DNA of 39,626 nt from Trueperaceae bacterium (GTDB lineage: Bacteria; Deinococcota; Deinococci; Deinococcales; Trueperaceae), in assembly GCA_007695125.1 (NCBI GenBank), contig REEJ01000165.1, positions 1 through 39,626 of the forward strand, read 5' to 3'. Shown here in pieces: positions 6,390 through 14,463 of this stretch. Numbering within the stretch: position 1 is the first letter of the stretch; each line of letters opens with the position of its first letter. Below the pieces are notes generated by a model that did no database searches, was not told the DNA's origin, and saw nothing but the letters and a program-made list of their open reading frames with translations. The position numbers and the translations under genes are program-made.

Positions 6390-8699
6390 TCAGTCTAGCA
6401 CCGCCGCCGCACGCCGCGACGCGTCCGACCACGCTCGGCCGAGTCTCAGCGCGGCCGCCTTGTCGAGGAACTGATTGCCGTTGCCGCACTTGGGCGAGAG
6501 CACGCAGCGCGGACAGCCTGCGGCGCACGGACAGCGGGCCAGCAGCTCGAGCGCGCTCTCCAGCCAGGTGTCGAACACGGCGGCCCCCGCTCGGGCATAA
6601 CCGACGCCGCCGGGATGACCGTCGTACACGAACACGGTCGCGCGGCCGTCGGGCGGGTAGCTCGGGTACGACACGCCGCCGACGTCGGCACGCTCGCACA
6701 GCACGAAGGCCGGGAGCAGGCCGATCAGCGTGTGCTCGAGCGCGTGCATCGCGGCGCCGAGCACGCCCGCTGCGACCGCCTCGGCGACCTCGTCGACCAC
6801 GAACCACAGCGCCTGCGTGTCGTACGACACCTCGGGCAGGTCGAGCGGACGCTCGTCGAGGACGCCTCGCTGCCGGAAGCGGCGCCGCACGTAACCGGTC
6901 ACCACGGTACGCACGCGCACGCGCCCCGTCATCACACCAGGCGGCGGCCGCAGCATCACCGCGGCGTCGCCGGCATGCTCGCGCCCGCGCCTGCCCTCGG
7001 GCCAGACCTCGAGCACCTCGACGTCGGTCTCCGAGCGCGCCTGGGTGTAGTAGTCCTCGATGTGCGGCAGCAAGAGCGCCTCACCTCGCTCCAGGTCGAG
7101 CCGAGCGGACACGTAGGCCTCGCCCTGGTGGAGGTACACCGCACCGGGGTGCAGCTCGCGCAGCGCCTCCGCGCCGTCCACCATGCCCAGCGTGCGACCG
7201 TCGACGTCGCGCAACCGGACGCGGCCGGGCCCGAGCCCACCGCGCACGCGCACCGCCCGGTGCGGGTAGCGGCGCACGCTGACCCAGCGATCCGCCCCGT
7301 CGCGGAGCAGCCCCGGGACCGTCGCCAGGTCGAGCCACGGCGCGACCACGCCTTCGTCCTGCGCGAGCGGCCGTTCGGCGGCAGCGCAGCGCACGTGGAG
7401 CGGGTGGAGCTCGTCGTTCCACGGGTCGGCGATCGCGTCCTCCGGCTGGCCGTCGAGGAGCCGGTCGGGGTTGAGCAGGTAGAACTCGTCCAACGGGTCG
7501 GGGCCCGGGATCCACAGCGTCAGGCTGCGGGCCTCGCCACGACCCGCGCGGCCGCTGCGCTGCCAGAAGGCCGCCTGCGAGCCCGGGTAGCCCACCAGCA
7601 CCACGGCGTCGACGCCACCGACGTCGACGCCGAGCTCGAGAGCGCTGGTGGCCACCAGCAGCCGCACGTCGCCGTCGCGGAACCCCGCCGCGATGCGCTC
7701 GCGGTCTTCCGCCGTGTAGCCGCCGCGGTAGCTCAGGATCGCCGCCTGGAGCGCCGGCGGCGCCAGTTGGACCGCGTAGCGCCGAACCAGCTCGGCGCCT
7801 CGCCGGGTGTTGCTGAACACCAGCGTCTTGACGCCGGCCCGCGCCAGCGCGACACCGAGCTCGGCGGCCTCGATCGCGGCGCTGCGTCGCCGCGACGCGT
7901 CGCCGGGCAGGTCGGCCGGGCGCCACACCACCACCTCGCGCGGCCCGCGCGGCGCGTCGTCCTCGACGAACGCCAGCGCCGAACGGCCGCAGAGCCGCGT
8001 CAGGTGCGCGGCGGGGTTCCCGATCGTCGCCGACGTGGCGATGACCTGTGGCGCCCCACCGTGGACCTCGGCGAGGCGCAGCGCGCGCCGCACCACGTTC
8101 GCCACGTGGACGCCGAGGACGCCGCGGAAGGCGTGCACCTCGTCGAGCACCAACCAGCGCAGCGACGACAGGAAGCCGTGCCACGCGTCGTGGAACGGCA
8201 GGAGTCCGTAGTGGAGCATGTCCGGGTTGGTGATGATCACGCGTGCGCTCTGGCGCGCCGCCCGGCGCGCGTCTGGTGGCGTGTCGCCGTCGTAGCGCAC
8301 GATCGCGTCCGCAGCCAGGCCGAGGCTCGCCGCCGCGGCGCGCCAGCGCACCAGCTGATCGGCCGCCAGGGCCTTCGTGGGCATCACCGCGAGCGTGGTA
8401 CCACCGTCGCGCAGCGCCTGCAGCGCGGGGACCTGGTAGATCAAGGACTTGCCCGAGGCCGTGCCCGTCGCGACCACCACGTCGTTCCCGGCCGTGAGCG
8501 CGCGCAGGGCCGCCGCTTGGTGTCCGTACGGGTGCACGCCGAGGCATTCGAGCAGAGCGTCCCACGGCGGGCCGGCGTCGCCGTGCCGGGCACGCCGCGG
8601 GGGAAGGAAGGCGTGCGCGCGCACCTGCGCGTGCCCGTCGCCGACACCGGCCAGCCAGGCATGAAACGACTCGCTCTCGGCCAGCACACCATCGTTCAC
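6390..8699 (-). CDS. DEAD/DEAH-box helicase with DUF1998 domain (YprA/MrfA-like)
   Basis: This 769-residue superfamily 2 helicase contains Walker A at about 79-85 (GTASGKS), motif II LVLDEVHAFRG, motif III SATIGNP, motif V TSALELGVDVGGVDAVV and motif VI QRSGRAGRGEA. The C-terminal DUF1998 region ends in a cysteine cluster (LLARCPCAAGCPRCVLSPKCGNGN) that probably binds zinc. YprA/MrfA of Bacillus shares this plan and repairs mitomycin-type DNA damage with the exonuclease MrfB. No MrfB-like gene is next to it here; instead an HgdB-like protein and a small membrane protein follow closely. The start is GTG at 8699. TAGCCT (8706-8711) ends 6 nt upstream, predicting leaderless mRNA. The first 25 residues are less conserved-looking than the rest. 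Confidence 0.88.
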   Translation of the reverse strand: MNDGVLAESESFHAWLAGVGDGHAQVRAHAFLPPRRARHGDAGPPWDALLECLGVHPYGHQAAALRALTAGNDVVVATGTASGKSLIYQVPALQALRDGGTTLAVMPTKALAADQLVRWRAAAASLGLAADAIVRYDGDTPPDARRAARQSARVIITNPDMLHYGLLPFHDAWHGFLSSLRWLVLDEVHAFRGVLGVHVANVVRRALRLAEVHGGAPQVIATSATIGNPAAHLTRLCGRSALAFVEDDAPRGPREVVVWRPADLPGDASRRRSAAIEAAELGVALARAGVKTLVFSNTRRGAELVRRYAVQLAPPALQAAILSYRGGYTAEDRERIAAGFRDGDVRLLVATSALELGVDVGGVDAVVLVGYPGSQAAFWQRSGRAGRGEARSLTLWIPGPDPLDEFYLLNPDRLLDGQPEDAIADPWNDELHPLHVRCAAAERPLAQDEGVVAPWLDLATVPGLLRDGADRWVSVRRYPHRAVRVRGGLGPGRVRLRDVDGRTLGMVDGAEALRELHPGAVYLHQGEAYVSARLDLERGEALLLPHIEDYYTQARSETDVEVLEVWPEGRRGREHAGDAAVMLRPPPGVMTGRVRVRTVVTGYVRRRFRQRGVLDERPLDLPEVSYDTQALWFVVDEVAEAVAAGVLGAAMHALEHTLIGLLPAFVLCERADVGGVSYPSYPPDGRATVFVYDGHPGGVGYARAGAAVFDTWLESALELLARCPCAAGCPRCVLSPKCGNGNQFLDKAAALRLGRAWSDASRRAAAVLD
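6392..6397 (-). promoter_or_regulatory. Possible near-leaderless -10 of the HgdB-like gene
   Basis: On the minus strand TAGACT ends 8 nt before the GTG at 6383. It overlaps the last codons and the stop of the helicase gene, so it would be an internal operon promoter. Confidence 0.4.
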
Positions 8700-8705
8700 C
8701 CGCCG

Positions 8706-8711
8706 AGGCTA
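8706..8711 (-). promoter_or_regulatory. Leaderless-type -10 of the helicase gene
   Basis: TAGCCT on the minus strand ends 6 nt before GTG 8699, so the transcript would start at the start codon. It is divergent from, and 24 nt away from, the -10 of the glycosyltransferase gene. Confidence 0.55.
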
Positions 8712-8732
8712 CCGCGCCTGGAGCCGGGCGCC

Positions 8733-8741
8733 TGCTAGACT
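8733..8741 (+). promoter_or_regulatory. Extended -10 of the family 2 glycosyltransferase gene
   Basis: TGCTAGACT contains TAGACT at 8736-8741, 10 nt before ATG 8752. The expected leader is only about 4 nt and no Shine-Dalgarno is present, so translation is probably leaderless or nearly so. Confidence 0.55.
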
Positions 8742-8751
8742 CGCCCCGCGC

Positions 8752-9963
8752 ATGGCCGTCATCGTGTTCGTCGTCGCCCTCGTCTACGTCGCCATCGCCG
8801 GAGCCCTGGGCCTGGCGCTGGCGCTGCGGCGTCAGGATCCGCCTGCGTTCCCGTCGAGCGGCGCCTGGCCGGACGTGGACGTGGTGCTGCCGGCCCGCAA
8901 CGAAGCCGAGCGGCTCCCTGCCGCGCTGGCCGCGCTCGCGGCTCAGGACTACCCGGGCCGCTTCCACGTGTGGGTTGTCGACGACCGATCCGAGGACGCG
9001 ACGTCCGAGATCGCCCGGCGTGCGGCCGCGGCGGACGCGCGCTTCAGGCTGGTCAGCGTCGCAGCACCGTCGCGCCGCATGGCACCGAAGGTGCACGCCG
9101 TGGCGCGCGGCGTCGCCGCTGGTTCGGCGGCGTGGATCGCGACGACGGACGCGGACTGCGTCCACCCACCTGGTTGGCTGCGGGCGCTGATCGGCGCCGC
9201 CCGGCCCAGCGACGTGCTGATCACCGGCTACGTCGAGACCGCCCGGCGCGGCGCAGGTCGCGGCCTGCTGGGGCACGTCGAGGCGCTCGACTGGGTGTCG
9301 CTGATGCTGACGAACCGTGCGCTGTTCACGTACGGCCTCTCCGTCGCCAGCTCGGCCAACAACCAGGCGTACCGTCGCGCCGCCTTCGAACGAGCCGGCG
9401 GCTTCGGCGTCACCGGGCGGGCGCCGTCGGGCGACGAAGACCTGCTCGCGCAGCGACTCGGTGCCCTGCCGGGCGCGACGGTGACGTTCGCCGACGCGCC
9501 CCAGGCGCGCGTGCTCACGGCGGCGACCGGTTCCTGGGCGGCGTTCCTGCAGCAGCGGCGGCGCTGGGTCTCGCGCTACCACCACCCGCAGCACTACCGG
9601 CCGGGCTTCCTGGCTGGCATCGTGCTGCTCGGCCTCCACAGCACCACGCTCACGCTGGCCACGCTGAGCGCACCCTGGTGGAGCGCCGGCCAGGTCTGGG
9701 TGCTCGCGGCCTGGGCCTCGGTCCTCGTGGTCGTCGTGCCGGGCATGCACGTCGGCCTCGCGCGGCTCGGACGACGGGACCTGATGGGCTGGCCCGTGCT
9801 CGCGTGGGCACTGCTCCACCCGTTCTTCATCGCCGCGGTGTCGGTGTGGTCGTTCGTGCGGCCAGGATCGTGGCGTGCCGGGGCCGGCGGCTACCGGCGG
9901 CGCTGGTGGCGCGCGTGGTGGTGGCGCACGCGACGTCGCCGCGTGTGGCCCGGTACGCGCTGA
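8752..9963 (+). CDS. Membrane-bound family 2 glycosyltransferase
   Basis: The 403-residue protein has an N-terminal membrane helix (about 2-24) and then a GT2 catalytic domain. Visible motifs are VDVVLPARNEAERLPAAL, VWVVDDRSEDATSEIA, the DxD-type TDADC near residue 138, GDEDLLAQRL with the likely catalytic acid, and QQRRRWVSR, the QxxRW motif of processive or lipid-linked enzymes. Two or three further helices lie at about 283-370, before a very basic Arg/Trp-rich tail (GGYRRRWWRAWWWRTRRRR). The enzyme would transfer a sugar from a nucleotide donor to a lipid or polyprenyl acceptor at the membrane. The sulfolipid genes follow downstream, so a role in glycolipid synthesis is a reasonable inference. 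Confidence 0.85.
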   Translation: MAVIVFVVALVYVAIAGALGLALALRRQDPPAFPSSGAWPDVDVVLPARNEAERLPAALAALAAQDYPGRFHVWVVDDRSEDATSEIARRAAAADARFRLVSVAAPSRRMAPKVHAVARGVAAGSAAWIATTDADCVHPPGWLRALIGAARPSDVLITGYVETARRGAGRGLLGHVEALDWVSLMLTNRALFTYGLSVASSANNQAYRRAAFERAGGFGVTGRAPSGDEDLLAQRLGALPGATVTFADAPQARVLTAATGSWAAFLQQRRRWVSRYHHPQHYRPGFLAGIVLLGLHSTTLTLATLSAPWWSAGQVWVLAAWASVLVVVVPGMHVGLARLGRRDLMGWPVLAWALLHPFFIAAVSVWSFVRPGSWRAGAGGYRRRWWRAWWWRTRRRRVWPGTR

Positions 9964-10012
9964 TGCCGCGTGAGCGTCGCGCGCGACCGACAGCGTGGCG
10001 ACGCACCGGTGG

Positions 10013-10018
10013 TAGCCT
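10013..10018 (+). promoter_or_regulatory. Putative -10 of the UDP-sulfoquinovose synthase gene
   Basis: TAGCCT lies 9 nt before an in-frame ATG at 10028 and about 75 nt before the preferred start at 10094. Transcription near 10025 would either give an almost leaderless 22-residue extension or a leader carrying the strong GAGGAGG at 10079-10085. Confidence 0.45.
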
Positions 10019-10093
10019 CGTGGCAACATGCCGGCCGCGTTGCGCGCACGCGCAACGATGCGCCAGCGCCGGTCGGCCGAGGAGGCGCTTGAC

Positions 10094-11353
10094 ATGAAGG
10101 TGTTCGTCTTGGGTGGTGACGGCTTCTGCGGCTGGCCCACCGCGTTGCACTTGTCCGACCTGGGCCATGAGGTCGTGATCGTCGACGACCTGTCCCGTCG
10201 CGCGATCGAGCACGAGCTCGAGGCCTACTCGCTCACGCCCATCACGCCGCTCGGAACGCGCTTGCGTGTATGGCACGAACTCGGTGGGCACGAGATCCGC
10301 TTCGAGCGCCTGGACGTCGCGCGCGAGTACGAGCGGCTGCTGGCGCTGATAGAGGGCGAGCGACCCGACGCGATCGTGCACTTCGCGGAGCAGCGGGCGG
10401 CGCCGTACTCGATGAAATCGAGCCGCCACAAACGCTACACCGTCGACAACAACCTCAACGCCACGCACAACGTGCTCGCGGCGATCGTCGACAGCGGCCT
10501 CGACGTGCACCTCGCGCACCTGGGCACGATGGGCGTGTACGGCTACGGCACCGCCGGCATGAAGATCCCCGAGGGCTACCTGCCGGTCGAGGTCGTGACC
10601 GACGACGGCACGCGCGTCCGCCAGGAGATCCTCTACCCCACCAACCCCGGCTCGATCTACCACATGACCAAGACGCAAGACCAGCTCTTCTTCGCGTACT
10701 ACGCCAAGAACGACCAGGTGCGCATCACCGACCTGCACCAGGGCATCGTGTGGGGCACGAACACCCCGCAGACCCTGCGCGACGAGCGGCTGATCAACCG
10801 CTTCGACTACGACGGCGACTACGGCACGGTGCTGAACCGCTTCCTGATGCAGGCCGCGGTCGGCTACCCGCTCACCGTGCACGGCACCGGCGGGCAGACC
10901 CGGGCGTTCATCCACATCCGCGACACGGTGCGCTGCGTGCAACTCGCGCTGGAGCACCCACCGGAGCGCGGCGAACGGGTGCGGATCCTGAACCAGATGA
11001 CCGAGACGCACCGCGTTCGCGACCTGGCGCAGCTCGTCGCGAGCCTGACCGGTGCGCACGTCGAGCTGGTCCCGAACCCCCGCAACGAGGCTGCCGAGAA
11101 CGAGTTGCACGTCACCCACGACCTGTTCCTCGACCTCGGGCTGCAACCGACCACGCTCAGCGACGGGCTCCTGAGCGAAGTCACCGACGTGGCGCGACGC
11201 TACGCACACCGGGCGGACCTCTCCAAGATCCCCTGCACCAGCACTTGGACGAAGCTCCAGCGCCCCGGCGCTCCGAGCGCCACCGAGACGGGCGAGCGCC
11301 GCTCCGACGCCGCTCGCCCCGACGCCGACGAGGAGGCCATCGGCCGCACCTGA
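10094..11353 (+). CDS. sqdB: UDP-sulfoquinovose synthase
   Basis: This short-chain dehydrogenase/reductase of 419 residues makes UDP-sulfoquinovose from UDP-glucose and sulfite, the head-group donor for sulfolipid. Identification rests on the N-terminus MKVFVLGGDGFCGWPTALHLSDLGHEVVIVDDLSRR (NAD-binding GxxGFxG variant), VHFAEQRAAPYSMKS, NNLNATHNVLAAI, LGTMGVYGYG, the YxxxK pair in GSIYHMTKTQDQLFF, and LHQGIVWGTNT, all characteristic of SQD1/SqdB. The start at ATG 10094 is set by GAGGAGG at 10079-10085, 8 nt upstream. An in-frame ATG at 10028 would add 22 Arg/Ala-rich residues unlike the family. The C-terminal 30 residues are charged and variable. The SqdX-like gene follows 18 nt later. Confidence 0.95.
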   Translation: MKVFVLGGDGFCGWPTALHLSDLGHEVVIVDDLSRRAIEHELEAYSLTPITPLGTRLRVWHELGGHEIRFERLDVAREYERLLALIEGERPDAIVHFAEQRAAPYSMKSSRHKRYTVDNNLNATHNVLAAIVDSGLDVHLAHLGTMGVYGYGTAGMKIPEGYLPVEVVTDDGTRVRQEILYPTNPGSIYHMTKTQDQLFFAYYAKNDQVRITDLHQGIVWGTNTPQTLRDERLINRFDYDGDYGTVLNRFLMQAAVGYPLTVHGTGGQTRAFIHIRDTVRCVQLALEHPPERGERVRILNQMTETHRVRDLAQLVASLTGAHVELVPNPRNEAAENELHVTHDLFLDLGLQPTTLSDGLLSEVTDVARRYAHRADLSKIPCTSTWTKLQRPGAPSATETGERRSDAARPDADEEAIGRT

Positions 11354-11371
11354 GCGGCCCAGGGTCCACGC

Positions 11372-12580
11372 ATGCGCATCGCACTCTTCACGGAGACGTT
11401 CCTGCCCAAGATCGACGGGATCGTGACGAGGCTGGTGAGGACGCTCGATCACCTCGCCGACCTGGGCCACGAGGTGCTCCTCTTCGCACCGCACGATCCG
11501 CCGACGTCGTACGCCGGGCATCGCGTGGTCCCCGTGCCGGCGTTCTCGTTCCGACCGTGGTACCCCGAGCTGTTCCTGGGGTTGCCACGACCACGCCTCG
11601 GCCGCGAACTCGACGCCTTCGCCCCCGACGTCGTGCATGTGGTGAACCCGGTCATCCTCGGCCTGTGGGGCACGATGGTGGCGCGCCAGCGCGACCTGCC
11701 GCTGTTGGCCAGCTTCCACACCGACATCACCCAGTACGCGGTGCACCTGCGGCTCGCGTTCCTCGGCCCGATCTCGCGCGTGTTCCTGCGAGACGTCCAC
11801 AACCAGGCGCACGTGAACCTGTGCACGTCGCAGCCGATGGTCGATTCGGCGCGGGCCCTCGGCATCCGGCGCGTCCGCTTGTGGCCGAAGGCCGTCGACA
11901 CGGAGCGCTACCATCCGGGCCGGCGCGACCCAGCGATGCGCGCTCGGCTCAGCGACGGCCAGCCCGACGCGCCGCTGATGCTCTACGTCGGCAGGCTCTC
12001 GCACGAGAAGCGACTCGCTTGGCTCCTCGAGCCGCTGCGGCGCATGCCCGGCGTGCGGCTGGCGTTCGTGGGTTCGGGTCCAGCGGAGGCCGAGCTGCGA
12101 ACGCGCTTCGAGGGCACGCCGACGACGTTCATGGGCTACCTGGCGGGCGACGCGCTGGCGGCGGCGTACGCCTCGGCCGACGTGTTCGCCTTCCCCTCGG
12201 ACACCGAGACGCTCGGGTTCGTGGCGATGGAGTCGATGGCGTCCGGCGTGCCCGCCGTCGGCGCGCGCGCCGGCGGTGTCCCGGACGTGATCCGGCACCA
12301 GGAGAACGGTCTGCTGTTCGAGCCCGGCGACACCGACGACCTCACCGAGCAGCTGCGCCGGCTGCTGTTCGACACCGAGTTGCGCGCGCGCCTCGCGCAC
12401 GCCGCTCGCGCCGACATGGAGCGCTGGTCGTGGCGCGCCTCCACCGAGGCGCTGGTGTCGTACTACCGCAAGGCGCGCGAGGTCCACGCGCGCTTCGAAC
12501 CCCCGAGCGACGCGCGTCAGACGCGCGGCACCACCGTCGGACCGCGGGGCGAGTCGAAGACGTCGACCTCGGTGCGGTAG
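11372..12580 (+). CDS. sqdX: Family 4 glycosyltransferase, sulfoquinovosyl-diacylglycerol synthase (SqdX-like)
   Basis: The 402-residue enzyme is predicted to transfer sulfoquinovose from UDP-sulfoquinovose to diacylglycerol at the membrane, completing SQDG. It starts MRIALFTETFLPKIDGIVTRLVRTLDHL, the typical SqdX/MgtA N-terminus, with SFHTDITQY, LWPKAVDTERYHP, LYVGRLSHEKRLAWLLE and the GT4 acid/donor motif FPSDTETLGFVAMESMASGVPAVGARAGGVPDVI. It lies 18 nt after sqdB and is surely co-transcribed; AGGG at 11361-11364 is a weak Shine-Dalgarno. Its last 64 nt overlap the 3' end of btuD on the opposite strand, so the C-terminal tail (about 380-402) is coded antisense to the importer ATPase. Other GT4 mannosyl- or glucosyltransferases look similar, but the sqdB neighbour supports the call. 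Confidence 0.88.
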   Translation: MRIALFTETFLPKIDGIVTRLVRTLDHLADLGHEVLLFAPHDPPTSYAGHRVVPVPAFSFRPWYPELFLGLPRPRLGRELDAFAPDVVHVVNPVILGLWGTMVARQRDLPLLASFHTDITQYAVHLRLAFLGPISRVFLRDVHNQAHVNLCTSQPMVDSARALGIRRVRLWPKAVDTERYHPGRRDPAMRARLSDGQPDAPLMLYVGRLSHEKRLAWLLEPLRRMPGVRLAFVGSGPAEAELRTRFEGTPTTFMGYLAGDALAAAYASADVFAFPSDTETLGFVAMESMASGVPAVGARAGGVPDVIRHQENGLLFEPGDTDDLTEQLRRLLFDTELRARLAHAARADMERWSWRASTEALVSYYRKAREVHARFEPPSDARQTRGTTVGPRGESKTSTSVR

Positions 12581-13356
12581 GCGCGCTCGAGGCGGGAACG
12601 CACCAGCACCTGGCGCACGGTGCCGGCCGCGACCACACGGCCGTCGGTCAGCAGCAGCATCCGGTCACACGCCCGCGCAGCCAGGTTGAGGTCGTGGATG
12701 ACGAGCAGGACCCCGACACCGTCGGCGGCCGCTTGGCGCGCAGCACGCAGCAACTCGGCCTGGTAGCGCAGGTCGAGATGGCTGGTGGGCTCGTCGAGCA
12801 CGAGCACCCGCGGGCGCTGCGCCAGCGCCCGCGCCAACACCACGCGCTGACGCTCACCGCCCGACAGGTGCTCCACGGGTCGCTCCGCCAGACCCCACAC
12901 GCCCGTCTGCCGCATCGCACGCTCGACCTCGGCCTCGTCTTCGGCACTGGGACCACGCCAGGCGCGGACGAACGGGGTCCGTCCCATGCGCACGACCTCG
13001 CCGACCAGGAACCCGTCGGGCAGCGTCGCCGCCTGCGGCATCACCGCCAGGCGGCGCGCCAACGCGCGCCGACCCAAGCTCGCCAGCGGCGCTCCGTCGA
13101 CCCACACACTGCCCGACTGGACGGCCAACACCTTGCTGATCACATGCACCAGCGTGGACTTCCCCGCGCCGTTCGGTCCGATGATGCCGAGGACCTCGCC
13201 GGCGCGCACCTCCAGGTCGACGCCGTGCAACACGGGTCGCGCGCCGTACCCGGCGTGCACGCCCTCCAGCCGCAGCACGTCGGGCGCGGCGGAGGCCATG
13301 AGCGCGTCGGTCGCCCCGCGACCCGCCGCGACGCTGGGCGCCACGACGTCCGTCAT
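12517..13356 (-). CDS. btuD: Cobalamin ABC transporter ATP-binding protein
   Basis: This 279-residue ATPase powers the B12 importer. Walker A is GPNGAGKS (about 60-67), the Q loop is VMPQAA, the signature is HLSGGERQRVVLARALAQ, Walker B is VLVLDEPTSHLD and the switch histidine is in LVIHDLNLA. This order and spacing fit the BtuD/FecE/FhuC family. The ATG at 13356 overlaps the TGA of btuC (ATGA). The N-terminal 27 residues before VLRLEGVHAGYG are an extension of low complexity. The family alone cannot tell B12 from haem or ferric siderophore, but the cobalamin riboswitch ahead of the operon settles it in favour of B12. The 3' end overlaps the sqdX 3' end on the other strand. Confidence 0.93.
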   Translation of the reverse strand: MTDVVAPSVAAGRGATDALMASAAPDVLRLEGVHAGYGARPVLHGVDLEVRAGEVLGIIGPNGAGKSTLVHVISKVLAVQSGSVWVDGAPLASLGRRALARRLAVMPQAATLPDGFLVGEVVRMGRTPFVRAWRGPSAEDEAEVERAMRQTGVWGLAERPVEHLSGGERQRVVLARALAQRPRVLVLDEPTSHLDLRYQAELLRAARQAAADGVGVLLVIHDLNLAARACDRMLLLTDGRVVAAGTVRQVLVRSRLERAYRTEVDVFDSPRGPTVVPRV

Positions 13357-14438
13357 GCCGCGCTCCGACGCCGCAGCAGCACGAGGAAGAAGGGCGCACC
13401 GACCAGCGCGGTGACCACGCCCACCGGAAGCTCGGCGGGTGCGATCACGGTGCGAGCCACCAGGTCGGCGAGCACCATGAAGCCGGCGCCCCACACCGCC
13501 GCGAGCGGCACGAGGCGACGATGGTCCGGGCCGAACGCCAGCCGGACGGCGTGCGGCACCACCAGGCCCACGAAGCCGATCACGCCGGCGACGCTGACGG
13601 CCGCGGCCGTCGCCAGCGTGCCGGCCAACACCACGCCGAGCTTGAGCGCCTCCACCGACACGCCGAGGTGGGCGGCGGCGAGCTCGCCGAGTTGCAGCAC
13701 GTCGAGTGCCCGCGCGGCGGCGAGCATGCCGGCGGCCGCAACGAGCACGAGCGGCAGCAGGCTGCCGACACGGTCCCACGACGCGAACGCCAGGCTCCCC
13801 AGGAGCCAGGTGAGGATCCCGGCCGCCTGCTCGCGCGCGGCGAGCAGCACGAACGACGTCCCGGCGGCCAGACACGAGCCGATCACGACGCCGGCCAGCA
13901 CCAGCGGCACCACCGGTAGGGTCCAACCGCGCCGAGCCAGCGCCACCACCGCCAGCACCGTGAGCGTCGCCCCGACGAACGCGGCGGCGCTCACGCTGAA
14001 AGCGCCGAGCACGCCGAGCGTTCCACCCGCCACCATCACCAACGCGGCGGCGAAGCCCGCGCCGCTGGCGGCGCCGAGCAGGTACGGGTCGGCCAACGGG
14101 TTGCGGAACACGCCCTGGAAGCCCGCGCCAGCCAGCGCCAAGGCGGCCCCGACGAGCGCGGCCAACACCACGCGCGGCAACCGGATCTGCCACACGATCG
14201 TGTCGATCACGCGCTGGCCTGCGTCGACGGGCACGCTCGGCGCCAGCCCGAACGCAGCCCGGACGCTCCCCTCGATCCCCCGCACCGTGGCGGCCGTGAC
14301 GTCGGCGGGACCGATACGCACGCTGCCGATGCCAGCGGCGAGCACCACCACCAGGCCCAGGGCGAGCGTCGACAGCGCCAAGGGGCGGGTCAGGCGCCGC
14401 ACCGCGACGCCAGCGCTGCTCACGCGAGCCACGCTCAC
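13353..14438 (-). CDS. btuC: Cobalamin ABC transporter permease
   Basis: The 361-residue permease belongs to the FecCD/BtuC family, which forms a homodimeric channel of about ten helices per subunit. Visible family motifs are LPRVVLAALVGAALALAGAGFQGVFRNPLADPYLLGAASGAG, the LLGSLAFASWD region, GVIGFVGLVVPHAVRLAFGPDHRRLVPLAAVWGAGFMVLADLVART (coupling-helix region) and PVGVVTALVGAPFFLVLLRRR at the C-terminus. The start is GTG 14438; AGGAG lies 8 nt upstream, in the 25-nt gap after btuF. It overlaps btuD by ATGA. The operon is btuF-btuC-btuD under one riboswitch. Confidence 0.95.
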   Translation of the reverse strand: MSVARVSSAGVAVRRLTRPLALSTLALGLVVVLAAGIGSVRIGPADVTAATVRGIEGSVRAAFGLAPSVPVDAGQRVIDTIVWQIRLPRVVLAALVGAALALAGAGFQGVFRNPLADPYLLGAASGAGFAAALVMVAGGTLGVLGAFSVSAAAFVGATLTVLAVVALARRGWTLPVVPLVLAGVVIGSCLAAGTSFVLLAAREQAAGILTWLLGSLAFASWDRVGSLLPLVLVAAAGMLAAARALDVLQLGELAAAHLGVSVEALKLGVVLAGTLATAAAVSVAGVIGFVGLVVPHAVRLAFGPDHRRLVPLAAVWGAGFMVLADLVARTVIAPAELPVGVVTALVGAPFFLVLLRRRSAA

Positions 14439-14463
14439 GCCGTCAGCTCCTGTGCCAGCGTCG

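Noticed and set aside
10028-10093. sqdB start at ATG 10028, 9 nt after a -10
   Set aside because: It would add an Arg/Ala-rich 22-residue extension before the conserved MKVFVLGGDGF start, while ATG 10094 has an excellent GAGGAGG. Kept only as an alternative.
7081-10140. Minus-strand 1019-residue open frame through the helicase and GT2 genes
   Set aside because: Shadow frame of the helicase and the glycosyltransferase; no motif, low-complexity basic composition.
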